Shown: positions 62,880 through 64,000 of the stretch, piece after piece
Numbering within the stretch: the stretch's first letter is position 1
Layout: each line of letters starts with the position of its first letter
Origin: Prevotella sp. S7-1-8
GTDB lineage: Bacteria; Bacteroidota; Bacteroidia; Bacteroidales; Bacteroidaceae
Reading direction: 5' to 3'
Assembly: GCF_000758925.1 (NCBI RefSeq)
Contig: NZ_JRNC01000009.1
Coordinates: 80,718-144,717 of the forward strand
DNA length: 64,000 nt
Translations under genes and position numbers: made by a program
Notes under the pieces: model-generated
What the model saw: the letters and a program-made list of their open reading frames with translations, nothing else
Databases searched by the model: none
What the model was told of the DNA's origin: nothing

Positions 62880-63661
62880 ACGCGCCATCGCCTCAACTTC
62901 TCTATTATGACATTGCCCCGGGGGTGACGGCTTTCTCCACGACCCGCCACGGTGGCGTGAGCCATGGCGCCTATGGCGAACTGAACATCAACGCTTATTG
63001 TGGCGACGACGAGGGGCATGTGGCTCGCAACCGCGAGTTGCTGGCCAAGAAGTTGGGCCTGCCACCAACCCAACTGATAGTGCCCCACCAAACGCACGGA
63101 GTGGAGACGCTGGTGGTGGACAACGATTTTTTGGCCTTGCCGGCCGAGCGGCGAGCCTTGGCGCTTGAGGGCGTAGACGCCGTGATGACCCACTGCCAAA
63201 GCGTATGCGTGGGCGTGTCCACGGCCGATTGCATCCCTGTATTGATCTATGACGAGACCCATCACGTGGTGGCGGCGGCGCACGCTGGGTGGCGAGGTAC
63301 CGTCGACCGCGTCGTGACAGCCACGCTGGAGCGTATGGCCACGCTCCATGGCACTCGTCCGCAAGACGTGAGGGCCGTGGTGGGGCCGGGCATATCGGTG
63401 AGAAACTTTGAGGTTGGGCAGGAGGTTTACGACGCCTTCAGGTTGGCGGGCCACGACATGGGGCGCATAGCCAAGCGATATGGCAAATGGCATATCGACT
63501 TGCCCTTGTGCAACAAGCTGCAAATGGAAAGCTGGGGCGTGCCAGCGGAAAACGTGACCATGAGCGGCATCTGCACCTACGAGGCCGAGGCCGACTGGTT
63601 CTCGGCGCGCCGATTGGGCATCGCCTCAGGCAGGATATACAATGGATTGATACTAAGATAG
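62876..63661 (+). CDS. pgeF: Peptidoglycan editing factor PgeF (laccase-like, YfiH family)
   Basis: 261 residues. Metal site residues His71 ([10 protein letters not shown]), Cys119 ([13 protein letters not shown]) and His136 (AAAHAGWRG) are all present, along with [16 protein letters not shown] and [19 protein letters not shown]. The family was long called polyphenol oxidase and is now known to remove wrong amino acids (Ser) from muropeptide precursors in E. coli. Translationally coupled to obg by a 4-base overlap. Confidence 0.95.
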   Translation: MNAPSPQLLYYDIAPGVTAFSTTRHGGVSHGAYGELNINAYCGDDEGHVARNRELLAKKLGLPPTQLIVPHQTHGVETLVVDNDFLALPAERRALALEGVDAVMTHCQSVCVGVSTADCIPVLIYDETHHVVAAAHAGWRGTVDRVVTATLERMATLHGTRPQDVRAVVGPGISVRNFEVGQEVYDAFRLAGHDMGRIAKRYGKWHIDLPLCNKLQMESWGVPAENVTMSGICTYEAEADWFSARRLGIASGRIYNGLILR

Positions 63662-63709
63662 AAAGACGTCAATCCAAAAATCAAAATTCAAAATACAAAG
63701 CCAGCCGCG

Positions 63710-63910
63710 CTATTTGTTTCTCCTTTGTGACTTGCGGTTGGCACGTTGCTCTCTGTACTTGGCCTTTTGCTTGGCCGAGCCGGAACCATGCGCGCCAGTG
63801 ACGTATTTCTTTTTCTTGGCCTTGGTCTTCACCTTGTCCGTGTCAGGGCGGTTCTTGGGGGCTGGCTTGAAGTTGATGCCCTCCGCAAGTATCTTGTCAA
63901 AATCGTCCAT
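63710..63910 (-). CDS. Small basic protein of unknown function
   Basis: 66 residues from the ATG at 63910 (MDDFDKILAEGINFKPAPKN). The second half is extremely rich in Lys, Arg and Gln (KVKTKAKKKKYVTG and the last 20 residues), so binding of RNA or the ribosome is likely. Family not recognised. An earlier in-frame start (63952) would add 14 residues of less basic nature. Convergent with pgeF, 48 bases apart. Confidence 0.6.
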   Translation of the reverse strand: MDDFDKILAEGINFKPAPKNRPDTDKVKTKAKKKKYVTGAHGSGSAKQKAKYREQRANRKSQRRNK

Positions 63911-63956
63911 AGTGATTGTTCTTAGTGTAATATCAAATGCAAGACGGCCCATCCTT

Positions 63957-63990
63957 GCCCGGAAAGTCCGGGCCGCGCGCCTGTCTTTTT
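63957..63990 (+). terminator. Hairpin with T5 near the right edge
   Basis: gcccgga-aag-tccgggc (63957-63973) with an outer aagac/gtctt helix and five T at the end (63986-63990), plus orientation. It might end transcripts coming from the obg-pgeF side or face a gene beyond the window. Confidence 0.45.
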
Positions 63991-64000
63991 AATGATGGAA

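Noticed and set aside
1..64000. Search for CRISPR arrays, rRNA, prophage or complete insertion sequences
   Set aside because: No regularly spaced direct repeats, rRNA-like stretch, integrase or intact transposase was seen anywhere.

Overview
The window looks like chromosomal DNA of a Bacteroidales bacterium, most likely Prevotella or a close relative. Grounds: promoters of the Bacteroidetes type (TAnnTTTG -7 box) recur upstream of operons; many families are Bacteroidetes-specific (DUF4270, DUF4836, DUF4876, DUF4924, DUF4831, PorT, Rho with a long disordered insert); there is an RNF-like Na+-NQR, a C10 (streptopain/interpain) protease and proteins carrying type IX secretion (T9SS) C-terminal tails. 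Housekeeping parts are GC-rich; one surface-protein island (about 41-48 kb) is clearly AT-richer.

Layout. 0-2.4 kb: end of the Na+-translocating NADH:quinone reductase operon (nqrD partial, nqrE, nqrF). 2.7-5.3 kb (minus): a truncated GT5-like protein, a DUF4270 lipoprotein and a 42-residue protein. 5.4-7.7 kb (minus): methylmalonyl-CoA decarboxylase/carboxyltransferase subunit, a 49-residue protein and a biotin carrier, a second Na+- or propionate-linked unit. 7.9-14.9 kb (minus): nucleoside permease, BFN/UVR protein, RsmE, DUF4836 lipoprotein, an unusual ABC ATPase with FtsX-like permease, an RluA-type pseudouridine synthase and a possible membrane miniprotein. 15.3 kb: a C-terminal remnant of an M20 amidohydrolase. 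16-21 kb (plus): rho, glucosaminidase-LysM, M64 peptidase, TPR protein. 21-26 kb: M6 protease (T9SS cargo), alpha/beta hydrolase, PorT. 26-31 kb: ferredoxin, AspT/YidE-type transporter, ThrE exporter, LysR regulator.

31-36.6 kb (minus) is the exbB-exbD-exbD-tonB energising operon with a PstS-like lipoprotein and a TPR protein, followed by an aspartate aminotransferase. 38.3-46.8 kb is a TonB-dependent receptor with four downstream lipoproteins, two of them DUF4876 paralogues; this is the least characterised and most interesting part of the window. It continues into a BspA-like leucine-rich-repeat protein and a C10 protease, both with T9SS-type tails, and ends at a broken transposase. 51-60 kb (minus): ribD, a 5'-nucleotidase split into two genes in reversed domain order, prfC, DUF4924, LysE-type exporter, DUF4831 and NAD(P)H-hydrate repair enzyme. 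60-64 kb (plus): hpt, adk, obg, pgeF, and a small basic protein on the minus strand.

Functional threads: sodium energetics (Nqr, decarboxylase), outer-membrane uptake (the TonB motor energises the receptor of the 38 kb locus), and T9SS-dependent surface proteolysis (PorT plus three candidate cargos). No tRNA, rRNA, CRISPR array or intact insertion sequence was seen. All family names are from reading protein motifs by eye; no database search was run.
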